Assembly (NCBI GenBank): GCA_005765155.1
Contig: VCCP01000005.1
Coordinates: 2,108,001-2,172,000 of the forward strand
Reading direction: 5' to 3'
Origin: Zelopaecilomyces penicillatus
Lineage: Eukaryota > Ascomycota > Sordariomycetes > Hypocreales > Pseudodiploosporaceae
Length of the DNA stretch: 64,000 bases
The notes beneath the pieces are model-generated. The model ran no database searches and was not told the origin of the DNA. It was given only the letters and a program-made list of their open reading frames with translations. A program made the translations under genes and the position numbers. Positions 48,213-62,075 of the stretch are shown in pieces. How positions within the stretch are numbered: position 1 is the stretch's first letter; every line of letters begins with the position of its first letter.

Positions 48213-51200
48213 TACTTAGGTTTTTATAATAGACTTTAATATAGGATATTCTTAAGTATTATAGAGATTATCTTCTTAAAAGTATTATTTAGGACTTTAG
48301 CTCTTAATTAGCTATATAAGAGTGCTAGATATATCTTTTATAAACTTAATAGTAAAGGATATTTTATAATAAAGAGGGTAATTTATCTAGCCTATATTTA
48401 TCCTCTCTAGAATCTATACTTTAAATATTACTTAAATCTAAAAATAGAAAAGAGGATTAATATTAATTTATAAAGATTAAATAATATTAAACCAGAAAGG
48501 CTTTATAATTTATTATTACTTCTATTATAGAAGATAATTTAATACTATTAAAGAACTTAATATAATTATTCTATAATAAAATAACTTTATAAATAATTAT
48601 ATTATATAGAATAATTATATTTATAATAGAATTAATATTAAAGAGCTAAGAATAAATATTATCTTAATTAGTTTCTATAATTAAATAATACTTATATTAA
48701 AAACCTAAAGAGAATAAAAAATAGATTAATAATCCTAAAGTTAAAAGAGCTAAGTTATAAGATAAAGAAAAAAAAGTTATAAAAGCTAGAAGATAATCCC
48801 TTTAAAAAGTATATAAATAAAAATATATATTACTTACTAGCTATAAATCACTATTAAATATAATAAAAAGCTATACTTTAAAGGAAGAGCTATCTATAAT
48901 AAAAGATACCTTTAATTAAATAATTATATATAATTATAAAGGATTATTAATTCAAACCCTTATATACTTATAAAGCTCTCTTTTATAAATAGGTATCTTA
49001 TATATATTACCCTCTTTTACCTCTATTATCTCCCCTAATATATATACTATTTTATTTTATTCCCTTAATCTTTATTATTATTTAATTATATCCCTATTTA
49101 ACTCTTTATTAATATATAATATTAAAATAATAAAGAACTTTTAGATTATTTATACTCTTTCTTTAAATAAATATTAAAAATATAAGCCTTATTATTATTA
49201 TAGGAATAATATAGCTTAAAAGAGATATAGATTTATTTTATAAATATACTAATAAATATACTATATTTATAATAAATCTAGGGTTTTCTAAGTAATCCTG
49301 TTTTATAATCTCTTAATAAGACTAGCCTAATTTACTATTAACCCTCCCTTAAAATTTTAATATAAATACCCTAGATTTAATAGTATATAGCCTTATCTCT
49401 ACTATATAGCTATTTCCTTAAGGCTTATAAAAATAAAACTAAAGCAATTATCTAATCAAGCTCTATTAATTATTATATATACTAAAGAATAAAGATTAAG
49501 CTATTAATTTTATATTATACCCTTTATTTTAAATTATACTTTATAGTATCTTTAATAATATATTTATAGCCCCTAGAATAATATATATTTTTAATTTAAA
49601 GGAATACTTCTATATATATATAAATCTCTTTAATATTTTATATAAGTTTAAACCCTATAATTATTTAATACTTAATATCTATAATTATCTTAATAAGTTA
49701 ACTATCTTTTATAAGAATATATTTAATAAGCAATTCTTTATTAGATTTATTAATTATAAGAATATATATTAGTATTCCTTTATTTAAGATTAATTTAAAG
49801 GCTAGCTTTATATCTTTAATTTATAAATAGATAGATAAATATATTATATTAAAGAGTTTATATATTTATAAAGGCAAATACTTTATAAGCTTAATCTCTT
49901 TTATAACTTTATATTTATTACTATTCTATATATAAAATAAATATAATATTAAGAGTATAGTTATTTATCTTTCTTCTAGGTTTATATTATTATTAAAGGA
50001 TTAATTAGATTTTACTTTTATCTTAATTAAATTAAAGAAGATTTAAATAAGATTAAATAATCTTATAATAATATATTTTATCTACTCCTTAATAATCCCT
50101 TCTATTTACTACTAAGAGATTAATATCTATTTAATAATTTAAACTAGCCTATATCTAGTTATATACTTAGAATAAAGAGTGCTATATTATATCTTATTAT
50201 TAATAAGTTAAATATAGCTAAGTGCTTATAAAGCTTTTATTATATTACTCTATAGGATCTTAATAATTAAATAGTTTATAACCAAGATATAGATAAAGCA
50301 TTCTATTTTATTTACCTAGAAGATACTATACTATTCTTAATTAATAGATATACCTTACCTATATTATATAATAACTTTAAAGTCTTTTATATATTTATAA
50401 GAGATAGCCTATTTATACTATTTATATAGATTATTATAATACTATTTATTTACTTTATTAAAGTATAGAAACCTATACTCTTTAAAGCTATTATTAATTA
50501 ATAATTAAATAATAAGTTTAAATATAATAAAATAATCAGGCCTAAGGTAATTAAGATTATTAATATAACTATTATTAAGGAAGCTAAATTAATTATAACT
50601 CAGCCTAATAATAATTAAATAATAGTATTCTAATAGTATTCTTTAGGAGCTAATAGGAATAGGTTATTTATTATTTATTTAATTTCTAGGCTTTTATTTA
50701 AGCTTAGTTTATTTATATATAATAGTACTAAGAATATTTAAGGATTATTTAATTAAGATTTATTAAATAAGAAATTAAAGTTAATATTAATATAGCTTAT
50801 ATTATATTTAAACTCTTAGAAATAGATTATCTTTAAGGAGTGGATAGCTAAATTAACTTCTTTAAGTATCCCTATAGCTAACTTAAATAAGAATATTAAT
50901 ACTTTTAGAGATATTATTATAATCCTAAAGCGGTTTATTAATAGGAATCTAGATAGGGTATTTTAATTAAATAATAGATATCTTTCTTATAAGTAGATTA
51001 ACCCTTTTAATAAAGAAAAAGGAAATCTAGAAAAGAAATAAAGGAGCTAATAAAAGGAATTAAATTCTTAATCCCCTCTATATTATATACTATTAATTTG
51101 ATCTATAAGATATAAGGGAGAGATTATTACTTAAATAGATATTAATTTATCTTTATAATATTTAAGAGTAATAGGGTATACTATAATTATTCAATTTATT

Positions 51201-51593
51201 AAAAAGATAAATAATATACTCCTTACTAAAAGGCTTATATTATATATTAAATACTCTAATAATTATATTAATCTTTATTCTAATAGAATAATTATAAAAG
51301 GGACTCTTTAATATATTAAAGAGATAATAGAAGCTTTCTTTAATAGGCTAGTAATTTAAGCTATTTAATCTAGTAGATCTAAATACTATACTATATAAAT
51401 ATAATTAATAATACCTTTATCTATAGATTAAGTAATAGAGTTAAATACTTTAAGGATATTAAAAGAGTTAAAAAGATTAAATATTAAAGGAATATTTAAT
51501 TAAGGATAGATAAGATAAAAGAAGTAAAGTATATATATATAGATATCTAAAGGTTATATTTAAATATTATTATTTAATTGGTTATAAATATTG
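48213..51593 (+). pseudogene. Y2 copy of the unidentified downstream frame(s)
   Basis: The long frame begins near 49485 and stays in register with Y1 to about 51593. The same Gln-type stops occur, often at the same codons as in Y1, plus extra ones. This second independent copy of equal length shows that the frame belongs to the element and did not drift by indels. Identity unknown. Confidence 0.55.
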
Positions 51594-51637
51594 CCTAACT
51601 TAATAATAGGGTTATCTTTAATATTTATTAGAAGGGT

Positions 51638-52032
51638 TTTAATAGCTGGGTTAAATATACCCTTTTATTAGTTAATTAAGCTATAGCTATATAAGCTATA
51701 TTTAGAGGGATTAAATTATATAAGTAGATAGGCTATACCCAGGCTATTTAAACAGGCAGATATTATTAAATTTAAGTTTTTTTCCTTCTTCTATTTAAGA
51801 ATTTTCTAGTATATTTAAAAGACTAGCTATTAAAAAGCTATCTTCTTTATCTGATCAGTTATAGGATAATTAATTAATCCCTTAAGTTTAATTTATTATA
51901 TCATTGCTTTATAGCTTTTCTTGCCTATTCAATCTTTATAGACTACACTGGCTATATAATTACCCTAAAATCATCTTATAGTTCTATGGGTGGTGTTAGT
52001 ATTATTATATATATTGTTTTCCCCTTATTAAA
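51638..52032 (+). repeat. 3' LTR of Y2
   Basis: 395 bp, preceded by the purine tract AGAAGGGT (51630-51637) and ending ATTAAA. It is followed at once by CTAC and the integrase part of Copia copy B. Confidence 0.88.
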
Positions 52033-54907
52033 CTACTAGCCAGTCTTTTAGCAGTGCTAAGACCTCTTTTCCACTATTAAAATACAGCTGTAAAGGGTAT
52101 TTTTTATAATGGGCTTTTAGTCCTCTAAATAATCCCTTTATAGCAGAGAAGATAGTATAATCTTCCTTATTAGATAGTAAAAGAACCATTCGATAACAGG
52201 ATTTTCTTTCTATTAAAATAAGCCCTATAGAGAGCTTATTATAAGGGATTGGTTTTATCTGAAATATATCTCTCTTTATAATCTCTAGTACTTCTAGTGG
52301 GTCTGGAATCGGGTTTTTAAAGGGTCTATATACTGATTTAGCCTATATATATACTAAACAGAAGAAATCTACTTCTTTTATAGCAATAAAATCAGGTAAG
52401 CCCACTGAAATTTTAGCGGTCTTCTTTAGCAGCTATAGGCTAATATGGCCGAGATAGATATATTAAATTTCTACTAGTTATAGCAGCTTTCGATAGTTAA
52501 TTTTGGTTGAAAGATCTATATCTCCCTTTATAATAGTATTTTTAGAGGGTTCTAGAAGGGATATAGTATCTTTTAATGGGTCTTTTAATAGGCCTGAGTC
52601 TATATCAGGGCTTTCTGGTATATATAAGCCTGAAATTTCAGGGCTTTTTATTAGTTTTAGCAGCTGTTTTACTGATTCAGAGGGCTCAGTAAGGTCCTTA
52701 TACATACCAGGGGGAGGTTTAGAGGTGATTTTAACCGCTATTAAATAGCTATAATAATGATTAGAAGGCCCTATAAATTTAGGTATAGGCTTCCCTTTTT
52801 ATTATAGGAAAAAGCCATGTTTAATAAAGTTTAATAGGCTATAGCAGGTTCAGCCTATTATAAATAGCTTCTCTTTTATAAGCATACTACCAAAAGTATA
52901 ATGCTTAACCTTACTTATTATATTTATATCTATATTAGGGATATATAGTGTATTTTTTAGCTCTAGAGTGCTATATATTCTAGGTTTAAGCACTATAAGT
53001 ATTATAAATATAGCTATTCCAGATCCTTTTAGATAGATTAGATCATTACCAGTCACTATAGGCCTTGGTTTCTTATTATAAGCACTATAACTAGTAAAGA
53101 GGGTTCTATTATTAACTATATAGTATATTAAGCCAGTATTATATAGCAGGGCATTCTTTATATTAGCGTTATAATAAATGCTATAAACTGATTCTTCAGG
53201 CTCTATAGCTTCTAAACCTTCTATATCAGATTCAGAATTAAAGCTTCAGGTACTAGCTATAATGTTCCAGTTATCTATAGATAGGTTATAAGTGCCTATT
53301 ATAAAGGAAGCTTTATCAGGTTCCTTGCTATTAATAGCAGGCTTCTTTATCTTTTTATCCTTCTAAAAGGGCTTATAAGGCTGTTTTTCAGTGGATTTAA
53401 ACAGTTTTTCCTTCTTTTTAAAGTCCTTATAGGTCTTTTTAGAAGGTTCCTTAGCTTCTCTAGCCCTATAAGAGCTAGCTTTTATAACTAAAGAGCTTTT
53501 ATCTTATAGCTCTTCTAGCAAATCCACTATAAGGAACTATAAATTCAGAGCATCTAATAAGGTACTAAGCACTATATAGATCCTGATATTATTCCTTTAA
53601 TGTTCAGCCTATTATAGAAAAGCGTCTTTTATAGCCTTTAGATACTGATTTATCTAATCTGTGGGCTATATAATAACTAAAGCTAACTATAGCTTAGTAA
53701 GTCAAGTGTTAAATTCACTGTTAAATACCTCTATAAAGCCTTTATAGCTGCTAAAGCTAAGCTTATAAAAGGCACTATAGAGGGTTCTATACTATAGAAT
53801 AGTATTATAGCAGTATTGCTTATTTAATATTTTATAAGCTTCTAGCAGTATTATAACCCAATTTATAAAGGCTTATAGGTGTTGTATGCAGCTATTATAA
53901 AGTAATAGAAGTAAAATAGCCTAATAATGGTTACTAAGGCTAAGGCTTATAATAGGGTTTAAAAGAAAAGTAGGTAATCCAAGTGCTTATAATTGGATTA
54001 ATAGGGCCTAAAGCTATTGGTTATAGTTATTAGGGCCTCTTAACCTATAAGCTTCTAGAAAGGCCTGTATTTTCTTAGATAGCTCTTTTAAAGCTAATTC
54101 CCCTAGTATATTAGAGGGTTATACTAGCTATAATAGTAGCTAAGATAGCTTAGATTAAGGTTATAGTGGTTCTTTAGCACTATCAGCTATTATAGCCCCT
54201 ATAACTCAGGCCTATAGCTGTTATAGTTACTGGGTGAGCTTTTATATCTGAGACTAAAAAGCCTGTAATTCTAATAAATTTCCTTTTATTAGAAGGTTTT
54301 GATCAGATATTTTCAGAGTTAGACTGCTATAACTAGTAATTATAGTAATATAAAAGAAAAATAAGCTTCTAAAAATAAGCTTATAGCTATATAATAGTAT
54401 TATAAATAGCTGAAAGTGCTGGTTATAGCAGTATTATATATAGCTGGGTCTTAGTAAGGGCCTTGGAACTAGCTAATTGGCTAGAGGGGTGCCAGATATA
54501 AGGATTGCCTGTTATATGCTAGCTATAGTCGGGTTATAGTATAGCCGGTATAGTGTCTTTGCTTAGTTAGCTGACTTCTATAGTCTTATATAGGCCTTTT
54601 ATAAAGTTAACTAATAATTCGAGTGATTAACTGTATTTAGTATAGTTAATAAAGCTATAACCTATAATTCTATAAATCTGAATTAATAATCTATAAATCC
54701 AAAAGTGGATTATACTATAAGCTATAGATCTGATATTTAACTCTTATATATACAGTGTTTTTTATAAGTTCTAATTAATAGGAAGTATAGGTTTAATTGA
54801 TTAAAGAAGGGGTGAAAAATCTAATATATAAAGAGATTAAATATAATAAGAAAAAAAGTCTTCTTTTTATAGTCTAGAATAATTATTCTTCTAGGCTTAT
54901 AATCTAT
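52033..54907 (-). pseudogene. Copia copy B: truncated internal part (gag to mid-integrase)
   Basis: Reverse complement of 34499-37371 of Copia A, cut in the integrase core just after the LKDWLAG codons. With its LTR the span is 3,347 bp against 3,345 in Copia A, so there are almost no indels. The Gag start codon reads ATA (54308-54310). Short open pieces survive at 52850-53056 (protease flank, YLKGSGIAIF) and 52478-52705 (protease-integrase linker). RIP is moderate, between Copia A and copy C. The remainder of pol and the other LTR are missing. Confidence 0.9.
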
Positions 54908-55379
54908 TATAATTTATAATATAAAGTTATAACTAAAGCTAGTAGTAATAATAATAGAAGAAAGATAATAAATAGTTATTTAGAGTAAAGTCTATAAAAA
55001 AAAAGAAAGAAGTGATTAAATTACTAATAAAAAAAGAAAATAGGATTCAATTAGGAATCTAACTATCTTATATATCTAAATAATACTAGGATTATTTGAA
55101 ATTATTTAAGAATTCCAAATAATATTTCTTTAGATTTCTAAGCATTCCAAATAATAAGAAAAAGAGAGATATAAGAGATAAGCCCTTATTTTACTAGTCT
55201 AGCCTGATATAGCAGGTCAGGCTGTACGGGCTTTTTAGGTCTTATAACAGATCAGGCTGCTACCTTATAATAGATCTGGCTGCTAGGGCTATAACAGGTT
55301 TAGCTGCTAAGCTGTAGTAGGTCTAGCTATTAGTCTTATAATAGGTCAGGCTGTTATATAAAACCCACTTATTTTAATA
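54908..55379 (-). repeat. 5' LTR of Copia copy B
   Basis: 472 bp, same length as in Copia A, reverse orientation. The tandem array is well preserved at 55200-55355. It abuts Y3 internal sequence on the right. Confidence 0.93.
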
Positions 55380-58300
55380 ATATCTATACCTTATATAAGA
55401 AGAAGATTAATAAAATTAACTTTATTAATAATATTTCTTTAAATAGATTTATATTTAATAATAATCTATTTTAGAAAAAAAAGAAATAAAAGGAAATAAA
55501 AAGAAGAATTAATTTAGATATACTCTTTATTAAATATATTACCCTAAAGTTCTCTGATATACTTAAGGGATCCTAATTTTATAAAGAATACCTTAAGGAA
55601 ATCCTTTCTTAAACTAAGGATATATTAATCTAATAAAAGACTGATATTTTCTTAAAGGTTCTTTATAATAAAGAATAGGCTTTATTTTAATAATTTAAAG
55701 AAAATAGAATATTTAATCTATTAATTATATCTCTTTAAGTTATTAAAGTAATTTCTTATTTAATTTAATAAATATATTCTATCCTTATTCTATAAGGATT
55801 AAAAGTAAAAGCTATAAAATTATTAAAGATATACTTTAAGAATTATATATTAAAAAAGTCTTATACTTTTTATAGAAATTAATATTTCTTTATTAAGAAA
55901 AAGGATAAAGAGCTTTATTTAATTAATATTATTATAAAATATAATACTATTACTTTTAAAGATATATTTATTCTTTCTAGTATTAATTCCTTTAATATAG
56001 ATTTCTCTATATATATTATACTCTTATTATTAAATTTCTTTTCTAGCTATAATTAAGTTTTATTAAATAAAAAGAGTAAAGATCTTATTATATTTTCTTT
56101 TATTATTAGTTTTTTAAGGATATATATACTCCCTTAGAATATTATAAATTCTATAGCTTTATTTATAAAAATTATAATTTAAATATTATTTAATCTTATT
56201 CTAGATATCTATAAACTTTTTCTTAATAATATTATTATATATAAGCTATAATTTATTTATAATAATAAAGAGATTCTTTTTAAGGTATAAAAATATATAC
56301 TTAAATATTTATAGAATCTTAATAAAATCCTTTTTAATATTAAACTCTTTAAATATATAATATTAGAAAGGAAATTAAGATATTATTAAAATATAATTAT
56401 TATTATTAGATTCCTTTATAGGATATTTAAAAGGAAATTAATTAAAGAGAAGATTATTAAGATCCTAGAATAGCTTACCTATTATAATATAATAGATATT
56501 AAGGCCTTTCTTAGATTTATTAGCTATTATTAAATTTAAATATATAACTTTATTATTATTACTTTCTCTTTTATTACTTTATTATAAAAGAAAGCCCTTT
56601 AAAAATAAAGAGGATTATAATTAAAGGTAATAATTAAGCTTAAAGATATAATAATAATTACCCTTATTTTAATATTATTTAATTTTTTTAAAGAGAGTAA
56701 AGAAATTATATTTATAGTAAATACTAGCCTTAAAGGATAGGGAATAGTTTTAATATAAGTCCTAAATAAGTAATAATATCTAATTAGATTTAAAAATAAT
56801 TAGAATAAGGCTGAATATAATTATAATATAATAAAGTAAGAGTATAAGGCTATTCTTTTTATATTTTAAAGGCTTAATGGATATATCTATAGTATATAAT
56901 TTACTTTAAAGATAGATATATATATCCTTATATACTAGCTTAATAATACTATTTATAATATACTAGATAGTTTTATTATCTATTAGATTAATTATATTAT
57001 ATTATTTAATTTTATTATTAAATATATTCCTAGGAAAAATAATAGTATAATAAATAGACTTTTTTAGAAAGGATTAAGGTTATTTAATTAAATAAATATT
57101 AAAGTTAATAAAGATTTAAAGGATATAATTAATATATATCTTAGGTTAATATAATTAAATATACTAGAATCTAGATATTCTATAGACTCCTAATAGATTA
57201 TTAGATTCCTATATTTATTAAAGAGATTATTTAATCTTATTAAAATATAATTTAAGATATTATATTAGAAAGCTTAAAGGTTTTTTATTAAGAATAGAAA
57301 ACTTTAATTAAACCTAATTTATAAAAGAAACTATCCTATATTAATTATTAATAACTTATCTATCTATAAGAAATTAATAATAAACTATTATATAGCTTAA
57401 AAGTATAAAAATAAAATAATTATTTTTAAAACTCTTTTTAATAGATACTATTAAGGAAAGATATAAAATAATATTTTCTTAACTATAATCTATTACTTTA
57501 AGTATTAAAAGTTTATATTATAATAATATAAAGAATTAGTAATTCTAATATCACTTAAACAATTAATATTAAAAGTATACTTCGATTTATAATATATATT
57601 ATTTAATTATAATATAAACTTTCTTATAAAAGCTTATTATAATTTAATTAAATAAATAAAAGTTTAATTAATATAATAAATTAATTTAAGGGCTATAATT
57701 AGATTTATTATAATCTTAATATAATAATATAAACTTATATTTTATATAATTATTAATAATAGATCTAAAATAAAAAGGCTTCTTTCTTAAATACTATTTA
57801 ATCAAAGTATAAAATATATTTAAATATCTAGGTATAATTTTATAGCTAATTCTATAATTAAAGTTAATTATTAAAGCCTTATATCTATAATAGTAAAGAT
57901 ATTAAAAAAGGACTTTAAATAAATAAGATATCTTAAAGCAGTTATTTTTATAAATAGAATTATAATTAAATTATCCTATAGCTTCTCTATCTTTTATCTT
58001 ATATATAGGTATAACCCTATCTTATTATTTAAAATCGAATTTCTAATATAAAGGTTTATTAATTAAGATATTATTATTAATATTAAGGATTTATTTAAGT
58101 CTTATATTTAAATATTAAAAAGAAGATTAAAAGATATAATAAAGACTAAAGAAAAAATAACTAATTTTAAAAAAAAGCTGGTAATAAGAATAGATACTAC
58201 CAATAAATATATACTTCGATTAAAATATAATTAATTAATACTAAACAATTTAATACTTATATATAATATATTTAAAAAGCAGAATAAATCCTATATAATA

Positions 58301-61300
58301 AAGATAATAATATATTAGTATAGTCTATATTAGATTACTTTATAAGCAGATATTATTAAAATATATATACTTTATATAATAAATAGGATTCTTTTAAATA
58401 AAACCTATTCTAAAAATTATTTAAAAAAGTTTATTAAAGATAAGTATAATTAATGGATATCTGATATTAATATATAGCTTTTTGGATTTAAAGATAAATA
58501 AGAACTATATAGAGAAAAGAGAGGGCTAGGATTATCAAATCCTCTTATATACTTTAACTTATCTATTAATTAAATAATACCTTAAAACTCTAACTCTAAT
58601 ATTAATCTTAAAAAAGACTTTCTAGATTTATTATTAATTATTAAATCTTAGTTTAAAATTATAATCCCTGGCTTAATCTAATACTAAAAGAGTATATATT
58701 AATTATACTTACTTTAGATATATATATAACTTCTTATATATTTAAATCAAGGATTTTCTAGTTTAAATTCTATTTAAAAATCCTTAATAAAAAGGATCTT
58801 AATAATATTTCTTAAAAGGTATAATAAATTTTATTCTTTATATATAATATTCTATTATTAATATATAAACTAATTATATTAAATTAATTATAATAAATAA
58901 TTAATACTCCTAAACCTTAACTATAATAATCAAACTATTCTTATATTAATAATTAAATAGTCTTTATTAACCTTATTTCTTTATAATCTTTCCTTGATTT
59001 ATATTAATCTGATTTTATTATATTCTTAAGTATAAGCCTACTCTTAGATCTACCCTATACTTATATTAATCAGAATTAAATAAAGCTTATACTTATATAC
59101 CTAAAACCTTTCCTTTTACTCTAAAAAACTTATTAAATTCCTATTAAAAACAAGAGTTCTTATAAATTATTTTAGTATTATAATATTATCTTTCTTTAAC
59201 CTTCCTACTTATATAAATCCCTTCCTTATTTTATTATATATATATTTTATAATATTATATTAAATTAATTATATTTTTTTATTAATTTATTTTATTTTAT
59301 AAAGATTAATTAATACCTTTAAAAGTTAATTTATTTATTAATATTAAATTATTTAAACTATATAATCAATACTATTATTCTAAAATTAATTTATCTTATC
59401 CCTTTTAAATTAAATCTATATTATAATAACTAAAAAACTATTTAATCCTATCTATATTTATTAAATCCTATTAAGGTTTTCCTTTATTATCTTATTTATA
59501 TTCTATTTTATTATATACCTAATCTTTAAAATTAATAATTAATATTTCTATAAATAAAAAGTAATAGATATATTTAAAAAATCTAGAATAATTAGTTCCT
59601 TTAATTCTTTGATTTAATCCTTCTTTAAGAAAGTTATTTACTTTCCCTTATCCTTTAGCTTGGATTAATAGCTATAAAATCTTCTCTATCTATAATCTAT
59701 ATATTTATCCTATTTATAATTTAAATAATACTTATTATACTTATCTAAAATTAAAATATATAGATAATATAATTATATAATATACTCCTTAATAATTATA
59801 ATAATAATTAAGAAGAATTATATATAATAGGAATATAAGATTAAATTAATAACCCTATAATAATTAATAAATAAAGAATAGATTTTTTCTTTTTATTTTA
59901 TTAAGATATTAAAGAAATACCTATAAATATACTTTATTTTAGCTTAGTTATATAAATATAGGGTAAGGTACTTGGGTTTTTATAACAGACTTTAATATAG
60001 GATATTCTTAAGTATTATAAAGATTATTTTCCTAGAAGTATTATTTAAGACTTTAGCCCTTAGTTAATTATATAAAAGTACTAGATATATCTTTTATAAA
60101 TTTAATAATAAAAGATATCTTATAATAAAAAGGGTAATTTATCCAGTTTATATTTATCTCCCTTAAAATCTATACTTTAAATATTACCTAAATCTAAAAA
60201 TAAGAAAAAGAATTAATATTAATTTATAAAGATTAAATAGTATTAAACCAGAAAGGCTTTATAATTTATTATTATTTTTATTATAAAAGATAATTTAATA
60301 CTATTAAAGAATTTAATATAATTATTCTATAATAAGATAATTTTATAAGTAATTATACTATATAGAATAATTATATTTATAATAAAATTAATATTAAAAA
60401 GCTAAGAATAAATATTATCTTAATTAGTTTCTATAATTAAATAATATCTATATTAAAAATCTAAAGAGAATAAAAGATAGATTAATAATCCTAAAGTTAA
60501 GAAGGCTGAATTATAAGATAAAAGAGGAAACATTATAAGAGCTAGGAGATAGCTTCTTTAAAAAGTATATAAATAAAAATATATATTATTTACTAGCTAT
60601 AAATTATTATTAAGTATAATAAAAAGCTATACTTTAAAGAAAAAGCTATCTATAATAAAAGATACCTTTAATTAAGTAATTATATATAATTATAAAGGGT
60701 TATTAATTTAAACCCTTATATATTTATAAAGCTCTCTTTTATAAAGAGATATCTTATATATATTATCTTCTTCTATCTTTATTATCTCCCCTAATACCTA
60801 TATTATTTTATTTTATTCCCTTAATCTTTATTATTATTTAATTATATCCTTATTTAATTCCTTATTAATATATAATATTAAAATAATAAAGAACTTTTAG
60901 ATTGCTTATACTTTTTCCTTAAATAAATATTAAAAATATAAGCCTTATTACTATTATAAAAGTAGTATAGCTTAAAGAAAATATAAATTTAATTTATAAA
61001 TATATTAATAAATATATTATATTTATAATAAACCTAGGGTTTTTTAAATAAGCCTATTTTATAGTCTTTTAACAAGACTAGCTTAATCTATTATTAACCC
61101 TTTCTTAGAATTTTAATATAAATATCCTAGATTTAATAATATATAGCCTTATCTTTATTATATAGCTATTTCCTTAAGGCTTATAAAGATAGAATTAAAG
61201 TAATTATCTAATTAAGCTTTATTAACTATTATATATATTAAAGAATAAAGATTAAACTATTAATTTTATATTATACTCTCTGCTTTAAATTATATTTTAT

Positions 61301-61603
61301 AATATCTTTAATAATATATTTATAGCTTTTAAAGTAATATATATTTTTAAATTAAAGGAATACTTTTATATATATATAGATCTCCTTAATATTTTATATA
61401 AATTTAAATCCTATAATTATTTAATATTTAATATCTATAATTATTTTAATAGGCTAGTTATCTTTTATAAGAATATATTTAATAAATGATTTTTTATTAA
61501 GTTTATTAATTATAAAAATATATATTAATATTCCTTTATTTAGGATTAATTTAAAGGCTAGCTTTATATCTTTAATTTATAAATAAATAAATAAATATAT
61601 TAT
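55380..61603 (+). mobile_element. Y3: internal fragment of a Y element
   Basis: Matches Y1 10302-16525 at a constant offset of 45,078, with no net indels over 6.2 kb. It starts just before RT, includes RT (FLNN at 56219-56230), RNase H, integrase (to about 58480), the gap, and the first part of the downstream frame, whose long section starts near 61240. Both LTRs, gag and the end are absent, and both ends abut Copia LTRs. Very heavily RIPed. Confidence 0.88.
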
Positions 61604-62075
61604 TATAATTTGCAGTATAAAGTTATAACTAAAGCTAGTAGCGATAGCAGTGGAAGAAAGGCAGCGAATAGTTATCCAGAGTGAAGTCTATAGAAAAGAA
61701 GAAAGAAGTGATTGAATTACCAATAGAGAAAGAAAGCAGGATTCAACTAGGAATCTAGCTATCTTATATATCTAAATAATACTAGGATTATTTAAAATAA
61801 TTTAAGAATTCCAAATAATATTTCTTTAGATTTCTAAGCATTTTAAATAATAAGAAAGGGAGGGGTATAAGGGATAAGCCCTTATTTTACTAGTCTAGCC
61901 TGATATAGCAGGTCAGGCTGCACGGGCTTTTTAGGTCTTATAGCAGGTCAGGCTGCTACCTTATAGCAGATCTGGCTGCTAGGGCTATAGCAGGTTTAGC
62001 TGCTAAGCTATAGTAGGTCTAGCTACTAATCTTATAACAGATCAGGCTGTTATATAAAACCCGCCTATTTTAACA
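61604..62075 (-). repeat. Lone Copia LTR at a chimeric junction
   Basis: 472 bp, minus strand, fairly well preserved (the 5' half keeps AGCGATAGCAGTGG and GAATTACCAATAG). Flanks are ATTAT on the left and ACTAA on the right, so there is no target repeat. The left flank is Y3 internal sequence and the right flank is the first base of the Y leader. It probably marks recombination between two Copia copies inserted at different Y sites. Confidence 0.92.

Larger units (their letters stand above)
4708..52032 (+). mobile_element. Y2: Ty3/gypsy element, split by nested insertions
   Basis: The outermost element of the stack. Its three pieces are 4708-5475 (5' LTR and start of the leader), 18716-19347 (rest of the leader) and 40605-52032 (gag, pol, extra frame, 3' LTR), totalling 12,828 bp. 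Y1 sits between the first two pieces and Z1 between the last two. Removing Y1 restores the sequence seen uninterrupted near 6230-6260 in Y1, and removing Z1 restores the one near 6870-6885. From 40605 onward Y2 and Y1 stay in register at a constant offset, changing only by the 402 bp of the solo LTR in Y1. The outer flanks are CTAT on the left and CTAC on the right. They lie in two different Copia copies, so the outermost target repeat is uncertain. Confidence 0.85.

Noticed and set aside
52503..52748. 81-codon plus-strand frame
   Set aside because: Antisense shadow of the protease-integrase linker of Copia copy B.
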